A DNA stretch of 64,000 bases from Paenibacillus bovis (lineage in GTDB: Bacteria > Bacillota > Bacilli > Paenibacillales > Paenibacillaceae): the NCBI RefSeq assembly GCF_001421015.2, contig NZ_CP021170.1, forward strand, positions 1 to 64,000, written 5' to 3'. The position numbers and the translations under genes were made by a program. Below the pieces are notes generated by a model. The model made no database searches. It worked only from the letters and a program-made list of their open reading frames with translations, and had not been told where the DNA came from. Shown here in pieces: positions 1 to 7,636 of the stretch (position 1 is its first letter; the number at the start of each line of letters is the position of its first letter).

Positions 1-216
1 TTTTTCAAAAAATCGCTGTATGCCTGGCTGGACGTTCCTGATCCGGTCAACCGGCAAAACCAAGCCGCAGCTGATCGATACGCTGGATGGTCTGCAGGTG
101 ACAGGCGTGCTTACTTGGTCAGAGCAGGAACCGACAACGATCCAGCTCCTGCAGTTACCGAGCAGCATAAAAAGGCACCAGCAGTGAGTGCCGAACGCTA
201 TTACACCGAATACTAA
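1..216 (+). CDS. C-terminal fragment of an unknown gene cut by the window edge
   Basis: The window opens inside an open frame that ends with TAA at 214-216 (71 codons, ending in AERYYTEY). A second frame, 2-187, is also open and its codon choice (many CTG, CAG, ATC, CCG) looks at least as native. Either one of the two is real or the gene carries a frameshift here. No family is recognised. Confidence 0.3.
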   Translation, partial: FFKKSLYAWLDVPDPVNRQNQAAADRYAGWSAGDRRAYLVRAGTDNDPAPAVTEQHKKAPAVSAERYYTEY

Positions 217-265
217 TTCTATGCTGCAGTTGAGGATTGGGTCGTCCAGCTGCCAAGATTAGGAT

Positions 266-339
266 TGTTCGGGTTTTACTTCTGCCGGCAGGTCATTTTT
301 CCGGAATTCCCTGGACGTTTTGCGTCAAAAACCCGAACA
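266..339. repeat. Inverted repeat in intergenic leader
   Basis: TGTTCGGGTTTT at 266-277 pairs with AAAACCCGAACA at 328-339 across a 50-nt spacer. It lies in the 217-449 gap upstream of the first complete gene. It may be an RNA stem or a protein site; no T-run follows it. Confidence 0.45.
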
Positions 340-386
340 TTATTTTGTGGCCATGTTTCAGCTTTGACCCAATTTGTATAAATTAA

Positions 387-410
387 GTTAGAAAATTAAT
401 TTTTTCTAAC
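387..410. promoter_or_regulatory. Operator-like palindrome GTTAGAAAA-N6-TTTTCTAAC
   Basis: A near-symmetrical AT-rich inverted repeat lies 40 bp upstream of the gene at 450. Position and symmetry suggest a regulator binding site, but no convincing -35/-10 pair was found around it. Confidence 0.35.
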
Positions 411-449
411 TGATTGTTGCACAATTTTGGTTTAAAGGGGATTTGGTCA

Positions 450-818
450 ATGATTAATACAAGAGATAGAGCCATCATATTAGAGCGTATGCGCTATTCT
501 AAGCGCTTGATCGATAACGGACAGCTTCATGAGTTAATTCAGGAAACGGAGCTGCTCATGGCTTTTCTGGTTAGTCTGGAAGAACATAAGCCGGACGCGC
601 GCCGGGCGCAGCTATTGGAGGAACTGCAGCAGCAGCATCAGGAGATTACAGCGATCCGCGAGAAGAATCTGCAGCTGGTGAATCATATGCCGGATTATGA
701 GAAGGAGCGTGTGCTGGACGCGCTGGTTACCCGGATGGATAATGATCCGCTATTTCATCAGCAGTTGGTTGCTGCCCTGGGTGATGTTACCGGTGCCAAC
801 CTGAAAACCATTCAATAG
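450..818 (+). CDS. Hypothetical helical protein, 122 aa
   Basis: Starts at ATG 450 behind AAAGGGG nine bases upstream; a TTG-initiated extension to 414 has no ribosome binding site and was rejected. The protein is charged and probably all-helical, with Glu/Leu/Gln heptad-like stretches (residues about 20-85) that suggest a short coiled coil. No family is recognised. A 160-bp structured repeat follows directly after its stop codon, exactly as it does after the gene ending at 6719. Confidence 0.75.
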   Translation: MINTRDRAIILERMRYSKRLIDNGQLHELIQETELLMAFLVSLEEHKPDARRAQLLEELQQQHQEITAIREKNLQLVNHMPDYEKERVLDALVTRMDNDPLFHQQLVAALGDVTGANLKTIQ

Positions 819-822
819 CATA

Positions 823-982
823 AGGGCTCACGCTACCAGCTCTAAGGCGGCAAAGAACGCCGCCTAAGACCTGCTACGCGCCGCTGGCTACTACTCAGGT
901 CGATAACTACAGCGACTAAGCAGCGGAGCTGCCAAGTCGCTGTACGTTCCTGTCCTTCGCTTACGCAGCCACGGAGCGTACA
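823..982. repeat. 160-bp structured repeat, copy A
   Basis: This segment matches 6718-6880 over its whole length with scattered substitutions and small indels. Stems are visible: GGCGGC/GCCGCC at about 847-865, and a strong stem in which GCGACT-GCAGC pairs with GCTGC-AGTCGC; the loop length differs between copies but the stem is kept. Both copies start with AGGGCTCACGCTACC immediately after a gene's stop codon. It could be a 3' untranslated RNA element, a recombination site or a small mobile repeat. Confidence 0.75.
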
Positions 983-1016
983 AGCGGACAACCCAAACGA
1001 ATAAAAGATAAAGGTC

Positions 1017-1046
1017 GAGTGCTGGAAACCCAGCACTCTTTTTTTT
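1017..1046 (+). terminator. Rho-independent terminator
   Basis: GAGTGCTGG pairs with CCAGCACTC around a 4-nt loop and is followed by eight T residues. It ends transcription from the gene at 450 and repeat copy A. Confidence 0.8.
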
Positions 1047-1090
1047 ATGTCCGGATCCAAACCCAAACTGAAAAGAGCCAAAATATGTGA

Positions 1091-1114
1091 GAACCGGCGC
1101 GCCGGTTCTTTTTT
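1091..1114 (+). terminator. Second Rho-independent terminator
   Basis: An 18-nt perfect palindrome, GAACCGGCGCGCCGGTTC, is followed by TTTTTT. Two terminators within 100 bp isolate the upstream gene from what follows. Confidence 0.75.
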
Positions 1115-1171
1115 AATTAAAACATTTTTTCCCCTTTTGACTTCCGCATAGTAACCCATAGCAGTTCATCT

Positions 1172-1445
1172 AAGAAAAAAAAAGTCAGAGAACTCACCCC
1201 CTAAAGGGGCTCTAACTTTTTTTTTCTAAGATTCTCAGTCCGATCGTCAAGGGGGGAAAAACTTTTCCGGCCAAGATCGGGCCTGAAACTTTTGTCCCAA
1301 GATCACCCTTGACGACCGGCCTATGCCAAGGTTACTAAGCTCCGCGTCAAAAGGGAAAAAAATTCCCTTCCGGGACATTAACCTATGCGTCAGTCAAAAA
1401 GACAAAAAATGTCCCAAGACAAAAAACAAAACCGAAAGAGAGTGA
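1172..1445 (+). ncRNA. Candidate structured RNA or long leader
   Basis: No gene is evident here. Visible pairings: an A-run plus GTCAGAG with CTCTAAC plus a T-run around CCCCCTAAAGGGG (1172-1228); CGTCAAGGG (about 1235-1244) with CCCTTGACG (about 1307-1315); and GGGAA-AAAAA-TTCCC (about 1355-1370). Repeated 'AAACTTTTxxxCCAAGATC' phrases at about 1258-1305 add regularity. The region leads into the zinc-finger gene block and might be its leader or an independent RNA. Confidence 0.35.
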
Positions 1446-1513
1446 TCAAACATGAATGACTACGAATACGAAACACAGGGCGAACGCAACCGAACAGCGC
1501 ACACTTTCATACC

Positions 1514-1934
1514 GTGTCTGTACTGGAATGGATGAAGGATATGCGTAACCCACAGTTCGGGGAATTGTCGAAAGGCGAAACTGCGTTCTTGGATGGGCTG
1601 GAAAAGCGAATCGCACGGGGTGACTTTTATGTCAGTTCGCACGAGCTGGGAAATTCCGAATTGCTGCTGCAACCTATCGATGAATGGGTGTCCAAGTGGG
1701 ATAAAGCCAACGACCCAGCGACTGGCAATTTTGATCCGGGATTAGAGCGGGTTTTGGAAGATTTCGGAACATGACGAGTTCAGCGCCTTTGAGCATGTAG
1801 TCGATATGGACACCTGCAGTCGCTGCGGTAAAGAAAACCGGGATGTTAAAACGTTCATGGACGAAAACGAGAATATTCACCGGCAATGTTACTACGGCTG
1901 CGACGATCCACGAAGCGGCGCACAAGGCGGATGA
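1514..1934 (+). pseudogene. Frameshifted zinc-finger protein, first of three related genes
   Basis: The first open part (1514-1774, GTG start) aligns with the next gene: both share 'FLDGLExRIARGDFYVSSH'. It then stops, but a shifted frame continues as DEFSAFEHV, CSRCGKENRDV and CYYGCDDPRSGAQGG to TGA at 1932-1934, matching the neighbour's CxxC/CYYGC zinc-binding half. A single-base indel near 1765-1772 explains both halves. It is either a true pseudogene, a sequencing error or, less likely, a programmed shift. A 27-codon ORF at 1452-1535 precedes it. Confidence 0.6.
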
Positions 1935-1958
1935 ATTTGATACATGGGAGGATGGCGA

Positions 1959-2429
1959 ATGAACACGCTGCATACGACAAAGGTATTGGACTGGATCAAG
2001 AGCCGCCGCGGACGTTCTCCGGAACTCAGCGATCAAGCCGCCGCGTTCTTGGATGGGCTGGAAATGCGAATTGCGCGCGGTGACTTCTACGTCAGTTCGC
2101 ACCAGCTGGGAACGACCGAGCTACTGCAGACCGGAGCCATGCACCAATGGTTGATGCGGTGGAAAGAGGATAATTGCCCGGAGCAGTACGATTTTGACGA
2201 AAGTCTGGACGACGTAATGATTGAGTTTGAAGGCGATGCGTATTTTGACAACTTCGAGCATGTACCGGATTTGGGTATCTGCGATCAATGCGGCAAAGCA
2301 CATCAGGACGTGCGTACTTATCGGGTCATGACAGATACATTCATCCGAATTTGTTACTACGGCTGCAGCGATCCGCGAAGCAGCGCACAGGGAACACCAA
2401 ATACAGTTATGGAGGTCATGGAACAATGA
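1959..2429 (+). CDS. Zinc-finger protein, intact paralogue of the preceding gene
   Basis: ATG 1959 (MNTLHTTKVLDW) follows GGGAGGATGGCGA. The N-terminal half is about 85 residues, helical and acidic. The C-terminal third carries CDQCG and CYYGC, a likely four-cysteine zinc site. The stop overlaps the next start (ATGA at 2426-2429), so the genes are translationally coupled. It lies 3' of a frameshifted copy and 5' of a shorter relative, so the block arose by tandem duplication. Function unknown. Confidence 0.7.
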   Translation: MNTLHTTKVLDWIKSRRGRSPELSDQAAAFLDGLEMRIARGDFYVSSHQLGTTELLQTGAMHQWLMRWKEDNCPEQYDFDESLDDVMIEFEGDAYFDNFEHVPDLGICDQCGKAHQDVRTYRVMTDTFIRICYYGCSDPRSSAQGTPNTVMEVMEQ

Positions 2430-2713
2430 GTTACAGCGCAACGGCTTACAGCACGATTGGACGGTGTGAAAAATGCTATCAGACAGGACGGTACGTGGAA
2501 AAAATGGATTTTGTCGAAGGAAATAACGGCTACGTGAGTATTGAGGTTTGCGCGTATGGATGCGACAGCGAACACAGCCAAGCCGAGCCAGTTACGGACA
2601 TGGTAGACAAGCTGCTGCAGGCGGAAATCAAGCTGCTCAAGCAGGATCTACGCAAAGTAAATGTTATGCCGATCAAAGCGCCAGAGAAGAAGCGCAAAAG
2701 GGTCTGCAGCTGA
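2426..2713 (+). CDS. Short zinc-finger protein, third paralogue
   Basis: Starts in an ATGA overlap with the previous gene. It keeps only the zinc part of the family (CEKCYQTG and CAYGCDSEH, residues about 14-50), followed by a basic helical tail ending KKRKRVCS. At 95 aa it lacks the N-terminal helical half of its neighbours. The function is not known; the cysteine spacing is consistent with a structural zinc site. Confidence 0.7.
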   Translation: MSYSATAYSTIGRCEKCYQTGRYVEKMDFVEGNNGYVSIEVCAYGCDSEHSQAEPVTDMVDKLLQAEIKLLKQDLRKVNVMPIKAPEKKRKRVCS

Positions 2714-2751
2714 AAATCGGAATTTGCGAGGGTCTTCAAAAGTATAACACC

Positions 2752-2949
2752 ATGGATCGGTTGAACGTGGATGATTGGAGCCGGATTATGAGCCTGTCCA
2801 ATCGGTGGGAACGCGATACCGACCGCGCGATTAACCAGCGTAAGGCGATGCGCCAGACCGCGAAATGTATAGCTGATGTGGAGCGGCTGCAAGCCGACAA
2901 GCGGCTATATCACGAATTACGCCGGTACGCGCATGGGCAATGTATGTAA
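2752..2949 (+). CDS. Hypothetical 65-aa basic helical protein
   Basis: The frame is open from 2548 but overlaps the upstream gene until 2713. ATG 2752 (MDRLNVDDWSRIM) is the first plausible start after that, although its only ribosome binding site candidate (GAGGG) is about 20 bases away. The protein is rich in Arg and Lys and probably helical. No family recognised. Confidence 0.5.
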   Translation: MDRLNVDDWSRIMSLSNRWERDTDRAINQRKAMRQTAKCIADVERLQADKRLYHELRRYAHGQCM

Positions 2950-3077
2950 CGAAAAAGAGCTTCAGCCGCTGGAACGACTGAAGCCCTGTAAGTCCTGATT
3001 TACCTAGAGAAAGAACAGCAAGGGGAAACTTACTGTTTCCCCGATTATATCACAAGTTGATGCGAGGGGGAACAACA

Positions 3078-3176
3078 ATGGGATTTTGGATAGCCGTAAG
3101 TTGGTTGTTCCTAGCCGGTGTCGTGATCCGCATGATCCACACCGCGCCGCCGGAAGGAGCCAACCACAATGAGTAA
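3078..3176 (+). CDS. Single-pass membrane microprotein, 32 aa
   Basis: ATG 3078 follows GAGGGGG with 8-nt spacing. Residues 3-19 (FWIAVSWLFLAGVVI) form one membrane segment followed by a short polar tail. Its stop overlaps the start of the ArdC-like gene (ATGAGTAA), so the two are probably co-translated. Too short to assign to a family. Confidence 0.6.
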   Translation: MGFWIAVSWLFLAGVVIRMIHTAPPEGANHNE

Positions 3177-4022
3177 CAATCAATTTATATACGAAATGGT
3201 CACCAACAAGATTTTGGAGAAGCTGCGGCAGGGGGTTGCCGTATGGCGGCAGTCCTGGGTGAATATGTTCCCGGTGAACTGGGTCACGCAAAAGCCGTAT
3301 CGCGGTGTGAATCTGTTTTTGGTGGAGCCGGGCGAATATGCCACGATGAAGCAAATCAAAGATGCCGGGGGGCGCGTGAAGCCCAGCGAGTTAAAAAATT
3401 CATCGGTCGTTGTGTTCTGGAAAATGCTGAAATACAAAAACGATGATCCGGACAGCGGCGACGAGGGCGACGGTCAAAAATTGGTGCCGTACCTCAAGTA
3501 TTACCGGGTGTACAACGTCGGTACCCAGTGTACAGGCATCAAGCCGAAAGGGCTGCAGCTGCAAAAGCGCAACCAGCATACGCCGATTAAAGCCGCGGAA
3601 CAGCTCATAAAGAATTACAAAGATGCGCCGCCGGTGTACTACGCATCCGGACGCGCCTACTATAGCCGAAAACCGACCGTATCAGTATGCCGCCGATAGA
3701 GGATTTTGACACGCCGGAAGACTATTATGCGACCAAGTTCCACGAGCTGGCGCACAGCACCGGACACAAAAGCCGGTTAGATCGGGATCTGCAGGAGATC
3801 GCCGCGTTCGGTGACGAGTGTTATTCCAAAGAGGAATTAGTTGCCGAGCTGACCGCCGCCATGATGTGCGGCATCGCCGGGATCGATGGCAGTACGCTGG
3901 ATCAAAGTGCGGCTTACCTTGATTCATGGATCAAGCAATTAGAGGATGATCCGCGATTAATCGTTAATGCTGCAGCGCAAGCACAGCGCGCCGCCGACTA
4001 TATGCAGGGCATTACCTACTAA
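3169..4022 (+). pseudogene. ArdC-like antirestriction protein, split by a frameshift
   Basis: ArdC-family proteins pair an N-terminal ssDNA-binding domain with a C-terminal zinc metalloprotease-like domain and protect incoming DNA. Here 3169-3699 encodes the N-terminal domain (QGVAVWRQSW, VTQKPYRGVN). The protease part resumes in another frame (3687-4022) with HELAHSTGH and a downstream Glu-rich helix. Removing one base, or restoring one A in the CGAAAACC run near 3668-3673, joins them as YSRKTDRISMPPIEDF. The intact relative at 17008-17874 confirms the order. It may be a pseudogene or a homopolymer error. Confidence 0.75.
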
Positions 4023-4079
4023 ATCCACGGCAAGGGAGCCGGGCGGCTCCCTTGCTTCTAATAACAGGAGGACGATTCC

Positions 4080-4427
4080 ATGAGATACCGCTATTACTAC
4101 AAACGAGATACACGCGCATGTTTGAATACCGTTCGCCGGTTGATTGAATCCGGACGGCTGAAGGTGAGCGAGATTGTCGCCATCCGGGGGAACTTCAGTA
4201 ATGCCAAGTGGTACCGGTTCACGATCCGCACCAAGACCGAGCAGTTCCAGTTTAAAGGGATCAGCTGGTTTTACTACGGTACCGGCTCCCTGGGGCTGCA
4301 GCAGGTTTTGCGGTGGCTGCTGGTTCCGGACGTTTACCGGGACGCGGTACTGGATGTGAACCAGCAGGGCGACACGTTTCAGCCGAACTGCTTTGTCATT
4401 CCGGGAAGGGGTGCGGCGTATGAATGA
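4080..4427 (+). CDS. Hypothetical protein, 115 aa
   Basis: ATG 4080 sits behind a strong AGGAGG. The protein is basic and mixed alpha/beta in composition, with aromatic-rich strands (GISWFYYGTG). Its end overlaps the next gene by 8 nt, so the two are probably co-translated. No family recognised. Confidence 0.7.
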   Translation: MRYRYYYKRDTRACLNTVRRLIESGRLKVSEIVAIRGNFSNAKWYRFTIRTKTEQFQFKGISWFYYGTGSLGLQQVLRWLLVPDVYRDAVLDVNQQGDTFQPNCFVIPGRGAAYE

Positions 4428-4755
4428 GGTCAAGCGATTGGCGGCGATCCGGATCACCGGCGGCAAGAACTACCGGGCGAGGTTTGAGGTGTCCGGCTGC
4501 CCGGTGCAGGTAGAGTTCCAGCGGATCGATAACTTTCTGCAGCACTGCGAACAGCTCCGGGCGGAAGGGGTGCGAAGCGTAGACGGGATGCTGCAGCAGG
4601 TGAACCCGCTGGCTGCCGTGTACTACAGCTTTTTTGAAGTCGAGGGTCGGAAGATTTACCAAGTGGCTAACGAGCTGCAGGACATGCTGCAGCGGCTGCA
4701 CCGTAGCATGGAATACTTGCTTGCTGCCGCACCGGTTCAGATTCAAGCCAGTTAA
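4420..4755 (+). CDS. Hypothetical protein, 111 aa
   Basis: ATG 4420 follows GGGAAGGGG and overlaps the end of the preceding gene. The protein begins MNEVKRLAAIRITGGKNY and ends in a Gln/Leu-rich helix. No domain recognised. Its stop is followed by a C/G-rich stretch (4768-4795) that may fold but has only a short T-run. Confidence 0.65.
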   Translation: MNEVKRLAAIRITGGKNYRARFEVSGCPVQVEFQRIDNFLQHCEQLRAEGVRSVDGMLQQVNPLAAVYYSFFEVEGRKIYQVANELQDMLQRLHRSMEYLLAAAPVQIQAS

Positions 4756-4831
4756 GAGCCGCACGGGGGAACCCTCCCCCGGGCCCCTGGCTTTTCACAT
4801 ATCCCAAACCCAAACACAGGAGGTATTCCAG

Positions 4832-5464
4832 ATGCGTATCTATGAAAATGCGACCGCGACGGCAAGGAAAATCCGAAAAGTGTTAAAGCAGCGCTTCCCC
4901 GAAACAGCGTTTATTGTGCGATCGGCAAAAGATGCTGTCAACGTGGATTGGACAGATGGCCCGCTGGAAGAAGACGTGACGGCGGCGGTGGGGTGGATGG
5001 AGAGCAAGCGCAGCAGCCAAGATCCCGAAATCGGCTATTCCTGGGAAGGAAAGTCCTGTTGCGGCGCAGAGTACATTTTCACGCACCGGACAATCAGCGA
5101 CGAACGCCGGGAAGCGATCCGGACGTTCATGCATGAGACCGATCCAAAAGACGCGGACAGTCTGACCAGCAAACTGCAGTGGACAGCCGCCGAAAAGCGG
5201 ATGCAGCAGCACTTTTGTACCAAGGACTTGGTTTCAAACCAAGCCCCAGACGTGTACACGTCGCCGGGAAAAAAGCGGCTGTTTCTCGTGGAACATCCGG
5301 AGCCACTGACTGCGGAACAGAAACTGAAGTATGATCTGCTGCGGCAGCTGCTGGCCAACTGCGAAAAATTGCCAACCGGCGAAATGATCCTACTACGGCA
5401 TGGGGCGTTTATCGATGCGGCATTTTTATCGATAGCGCAGCTGATGTACCCGGACAATGAATAG
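4832..5464 (+). CDS. LPD29-like domain protein, 210 aa
   Basis: ATG 4832 follows AGGAGG. The N-terminal 75 residues match the LPD29 pattern (large polyvalent protein-associated domain 29): basic helix, 'RFPETAF', then VDWTDGPLEEDV. These domains occur on mobile elements and have no known activity. The protein at 33127 is a diverged relative with VDGPLEDD in the same place. The C-terminal half is unique. Another small gene follows after a hairpin (TCTGCCGGC/GCCGGCAGA, 5471-5497). Confidence 0.7.
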   Translation: MRIYENATATARKIRKVLKQRFPETAFIVRSAKDAVNVDWTDGPLEEDVTAAVGWMESKRSSQDPEIGYSWEGKSCCGAEYIFTHRTISDERREAIRTFMHETDPKDADSLTSKLQWTAAEKRMQQHFCTKDLVSNQAPDVYTSPGKKRLFLVEHPEPLTAEQKLKYDLLRQLLANCEKLPTGEMILLRHGAFIDAAFLSIAQLMYPDNE

Positions 5465-5515
5465 ATGGCGGTCTGCCGGCACGATCTGCCGGCAGAAGCG
5501 CGAAAGGAGACCATT

Positions 5516-5779
5516 ATGACTTTTCCTATTAAGACGGTAATTCCTACGGTGATTACTCAAATTTCAGGCGTTGCCGGGCTGGTCTTCCGGAAGCAGCAGG
5601 TCGAGCCGATCCGGACGGACGGGAACTTTTCGCAATACGAGCTGGGAACCGGTCTGTATGAGATCCACCAAGACAATATGTATCTTTATTTGTTCGTGGA
5701 ACACGGACGGGGGCAGTATGTCACCATATCCGGCGCATTACAGAAAGCGGAGCAGCTGCAGGTACCGGATGAAGAATAA
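5516..5779 (+). CDS. Hypothetical protein, 87 aa
   Basis: ATG 5516 follows AAAGGAGA; a longer frame from 5465 would read through a hairpin and lacks a binding site. The sequence is beta-rich (YELGTGLYEIHQDNMYLYLFVE). No family recognised. Confidence 0.65.
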   Translation: MTFPIKTVIPTVITQISGVAGLVFRKQQVEPIRTDGNFSQYELGTGLYEIHQDNMYLYLFVEHGRGQYVTISGALQKAEQLQVPDEE

Positions 5780-5803
5780 GGGAACCGGCTGCAGCGCAGC
5801 ATA

Positions 5804-5836
5804 GTATAATAGTGGTGCGGCGTACCTGGTACGCTG
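5804..5836 (+). promoter_or_regulatory. -10 box with adjacent palindrome GCGTACC-T-GGTACGC
   Basis: TATAAT at 5804-5809 is followed by a 15-bp inverted repeat at 5822-5836, where an operator would overlap the transcription start. No good -35 was found. It probably drives the zinc-ribbon gene at 5871. Confidence 0.4.
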
Positions 5837-5870
5837 CACTACATAACTAACAATCAACGGAGGAACGTTT

Positions 5871-6377
5871 ATGCATACATGCGGATATTGTGGGACGGAA
5901 GTACAGGTAAAGGCGACTATGGCGTACTGTTCGTTTTGCGAGATGGATCTATGGGAAGAAGATATTACCGAAGATGGACAGCGCCGGGAGCTGGTCGTAC
6001 AAAAGGCGGTACTGCTGATCGATGCCAAGCGTCCTACCCCTTATCTGATGGAGCAGAGCGCGTTTTCCTTGATTAAGCTGCTGAAGCTGGTGCGCGCCGA
6101 GCGCAAACGGCTGTACGAAATGTCTCGTTTGTTCCGGAAAGGCAATGAAGCAGGCGGCGGCTTTACGGAGCAGCAGCAGGTGGTCAACGAGGATTACGAA
6201 CTATTTTGTCGTAAAGCTTGGGTGATTGAGAATATTTTACGGGACAAAATGAGTGCGTTCCCGGCGCGGATCACGGACGATTATTTAGAGAAGATGTTGG
6301 AGCAGATGGACAAACAGAGCCGGGATACCATGACCTTCAGTGCGCCGCGTGCGCCGTCTGGTGCGACGAAAAAATAA
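5871..6377 (+). CDS. Zinc-ribbon protein with helical body, 168 aa
   Basis: ATG 5871 follows GGAGGAA. Residues 4-24 carry CGYCG and CSFCEM, a typical short zinc ribbon. The rest is helical and charged (residues 40-155) and ends in a Ser/Pro/Lys-rich tail. A DNA- or RNA-linked role is possible from the ribbon, but no family is recognised. It is followed after 21 bp by a membrane protein gene. Confidence 0.75.
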   Translation: MHTCGYCGTEVQVKATMAYCSFCEMDLWEEDITEDGQRRELVVQKAVLLIDAKRPTPYLMEQSAFSLIKLLKLVRAERKRLYEMSRLFRKGNEAGGGFTEQQQVVNEDYELFCRKAWVIENILRDKMSAFPARITDDYLEKMLEQMDKQSRDTMTFSAPRAPSGATKK

Positions 6378-6398
6378 GATCCGAGAGGAAGGGCTGTT

Positions 6399-6719
6399 AT
6401 GCCGATGATTCAGAAATTTATTACACGTTATGTATTTTCAGCGATGCACATGCTTTTTATGGTATTGGTTACCGGAACCTTGTTTTTTAAAGGGCTGCCG
6501 ATAGGGGATTCGGTAGGGGGGAGTCTGCTTGGACTGGGTTTTATTTTTCTGGCTGGGATTATGCCGGTTGGGTTCGCGCTGCATGAAGCCTACCACAAGA
6601 AAGCGGATTTCTGGTATGTTTACGGTCGCTCTGGAGTGATGATGATGGTTGTGCTGCTGATTGGCTACCTGGTGATTACCGGTCAAATCAGTGCCATGCT
6701 AATTGATCTCTTGCGTTAG
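6399..6719 (+). CDS. Small membrane protein with three predicted segments, 106 aa
   Basis: ATG 6399 follows GAGAGGAAGGG. Hydrophobic segments lie at about 12-30, 38-60 and 75-102, with a polar HEAYHKKADF loop between the second and third. No transporter signature is visible. It is the last gene of the first cluster; repeat copy B begins at its stop codon. Confidence 0.7.
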   Translation: MPMIQKFITRYVFSAMHMLFMVLVTGTLFFKGLPIGDSVGGSLLGLGFIFLAGIMPVGFALHEAYHKKADFWYVYGRSGVMMMVVLLIGYLVITGQISAMLIDLLR

Positions 6720-6880
6720 GGCTCACGCTACCGGCTCTAAGACGGCAAAAAGCGCCGCCTAAGAGCCGCTACGCGCCGCTGGCCGCTACTCAGGCCGATA
6801 ACTACAGCGACTAAGCAGCAAGCTGCCAAGTCGCTGTACGTTCCTGTCCTTCGCTTCACGCAGCCACGGAGCGTACAAGC
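6718..6880. repeat. 160-bp structured repeat, copy B
   Basis: Second copy of the element at 823-982, again starting at a stop codon (TTAGGGCTCACG). The GCGACT-GCAGC...GCTGC-AGTCGC stem is preserved although three bases of the loop are missing. The two direct copies bracket a 5.7-kb block of ten genes. Confidence 0.75.
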
Positions 6881-6977
6881 AAAAAAAATAAAAGTTTCAT
6901 CTGCTTTTTGGCTTCAAAAGCATTAGAATTATAAGTAAGAAATTAATATTCATTGAAACGATTATAAAATCGAAAAA

Positions 6978-6997
6978 ACACACTATAAATAGTGTGT
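6978..6997. repeat. Short palindrome ACACACTA-TAAA-TAGTGTGT
   Basis: A 20-bp inverted repeat in the AT-rich 6881-7349 gap. It might be an operator or a weak terminator. Nothing else in 6881-7100 looks like a gene. Confidence 0.35.
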
Positions 6998-7107
6998 CAA
7001 GTGAATATTTTTTTTCACCAGAAGGTGAGTGAATCAAAGCTTTGAGCGGCAACGTTTTTGAGCGATATTTCGCGTTTTCTATTTGATTTTCTCGCTGGTT
7101 GGCTCTA

Positions 7108-7136
7108 TTGACAGCACTATATATAGCGTTTAAAGT
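7108..7136 (+). promoter_or_regulatory. Putative promoter TTGACA-N17-TAAAGT
   Basis: A perfect -35 with 17-bp spacing to a weak -10. A terminator lies between it and the gene at 7350, so it may drive a short untranslated transcript. Confidence 0.3.
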
Positions 7137-7226
7137 TTAGTCAGATCCCACATATTGCGGTCTGGCTTGTTTTAATAGGCGGTATATGGGTAATGCTTGT
7201 TAGGTGAGTAATGTTTTATCTGGGCA

Positions 7227-7260
7227 GAAAAAAGAGCCGGTTCCTAGGCCGGCTCTTTTT
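7227..7260. terminator. Bidirectional terminator
   Basis: AAAAAGAGCCGG pairs with CCGGCTCTTTTT around TTCCTAGG. It has A- and T-runs on both sides and is usable from either strand. Confidence 0.75.
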
Positions 7261-7349
7261 GTAATGCTACGCTTTCCAAACACCCGTTCCTGCAAGAACT
7301 TCACTGGTGTTTGTTCATATAAATAACTTTTGGTAAAGGTGGTAAGTGA

Positions 7350-7574
7350 ATGTATCAAATTATTTTGGAATACCTCGTGCATCTTGTTTTGGATAGTGTA
7401 ATATTACACATTGGTAATAATATTGAAGCACTTCACGGTGTGTCTATTACGGATTGTCTGGCTATAACAACTGTTCTGTTTGGATTGATTTATTGGAAAG
7501 GTCAGCTCATGCTGGATTATGTCAAACAGCATATCCGCCGAGCAGCAAATTATATCCGCTCACGACTAAAGTAA
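7350..7574 (+). CDS. Small membrane protein, 74 aa
   Basis: ATG 7350 follows AAAGGTGG. Two hydrophobic stretches (about residues 3-20 and 36-52) flank a polar loop, and the C-terminus is basic (KQHIRRAANYIRSRLK). Phage holins have a comparable size and layout, but no holin signature is clear. It ends at a bidirectional terminator shared with yolD. Confidence 0.6.
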   Translation: MYQIILEYLVHLVLDSVILHIGNNIEALHGVSITDCLAITTVLFGLIYWKGQLMLDYVKQHIRRAANYIRSRLK

Positions 7575-7595
7575 CACTAATTGATGTATAACGCA

Positions 7596-7636
7596 AGAAT
7601 CGCCTTTTGAAAAATTCTAAAGGCGATTCTCTTTTT
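7596..7636. terminator. Bidirectional terminator between convergent genes
   Basis: AGAATCGCCTTT at 7596-7607 pairs with AAAGGCGATTCT at 7619-7630, followed by CTTTTT. It serves the small membrane gene on the plus strand and yolD on the minus strand. Confidence 0.8.

Noticed and set aside
842-1159. 105-codon minus-strand frame across repeat copy A and two terminators
   Set aside because: It reads through the structured repeat and both terminator stems, has no ribosome binding site, and the frame is not kept in copy B.
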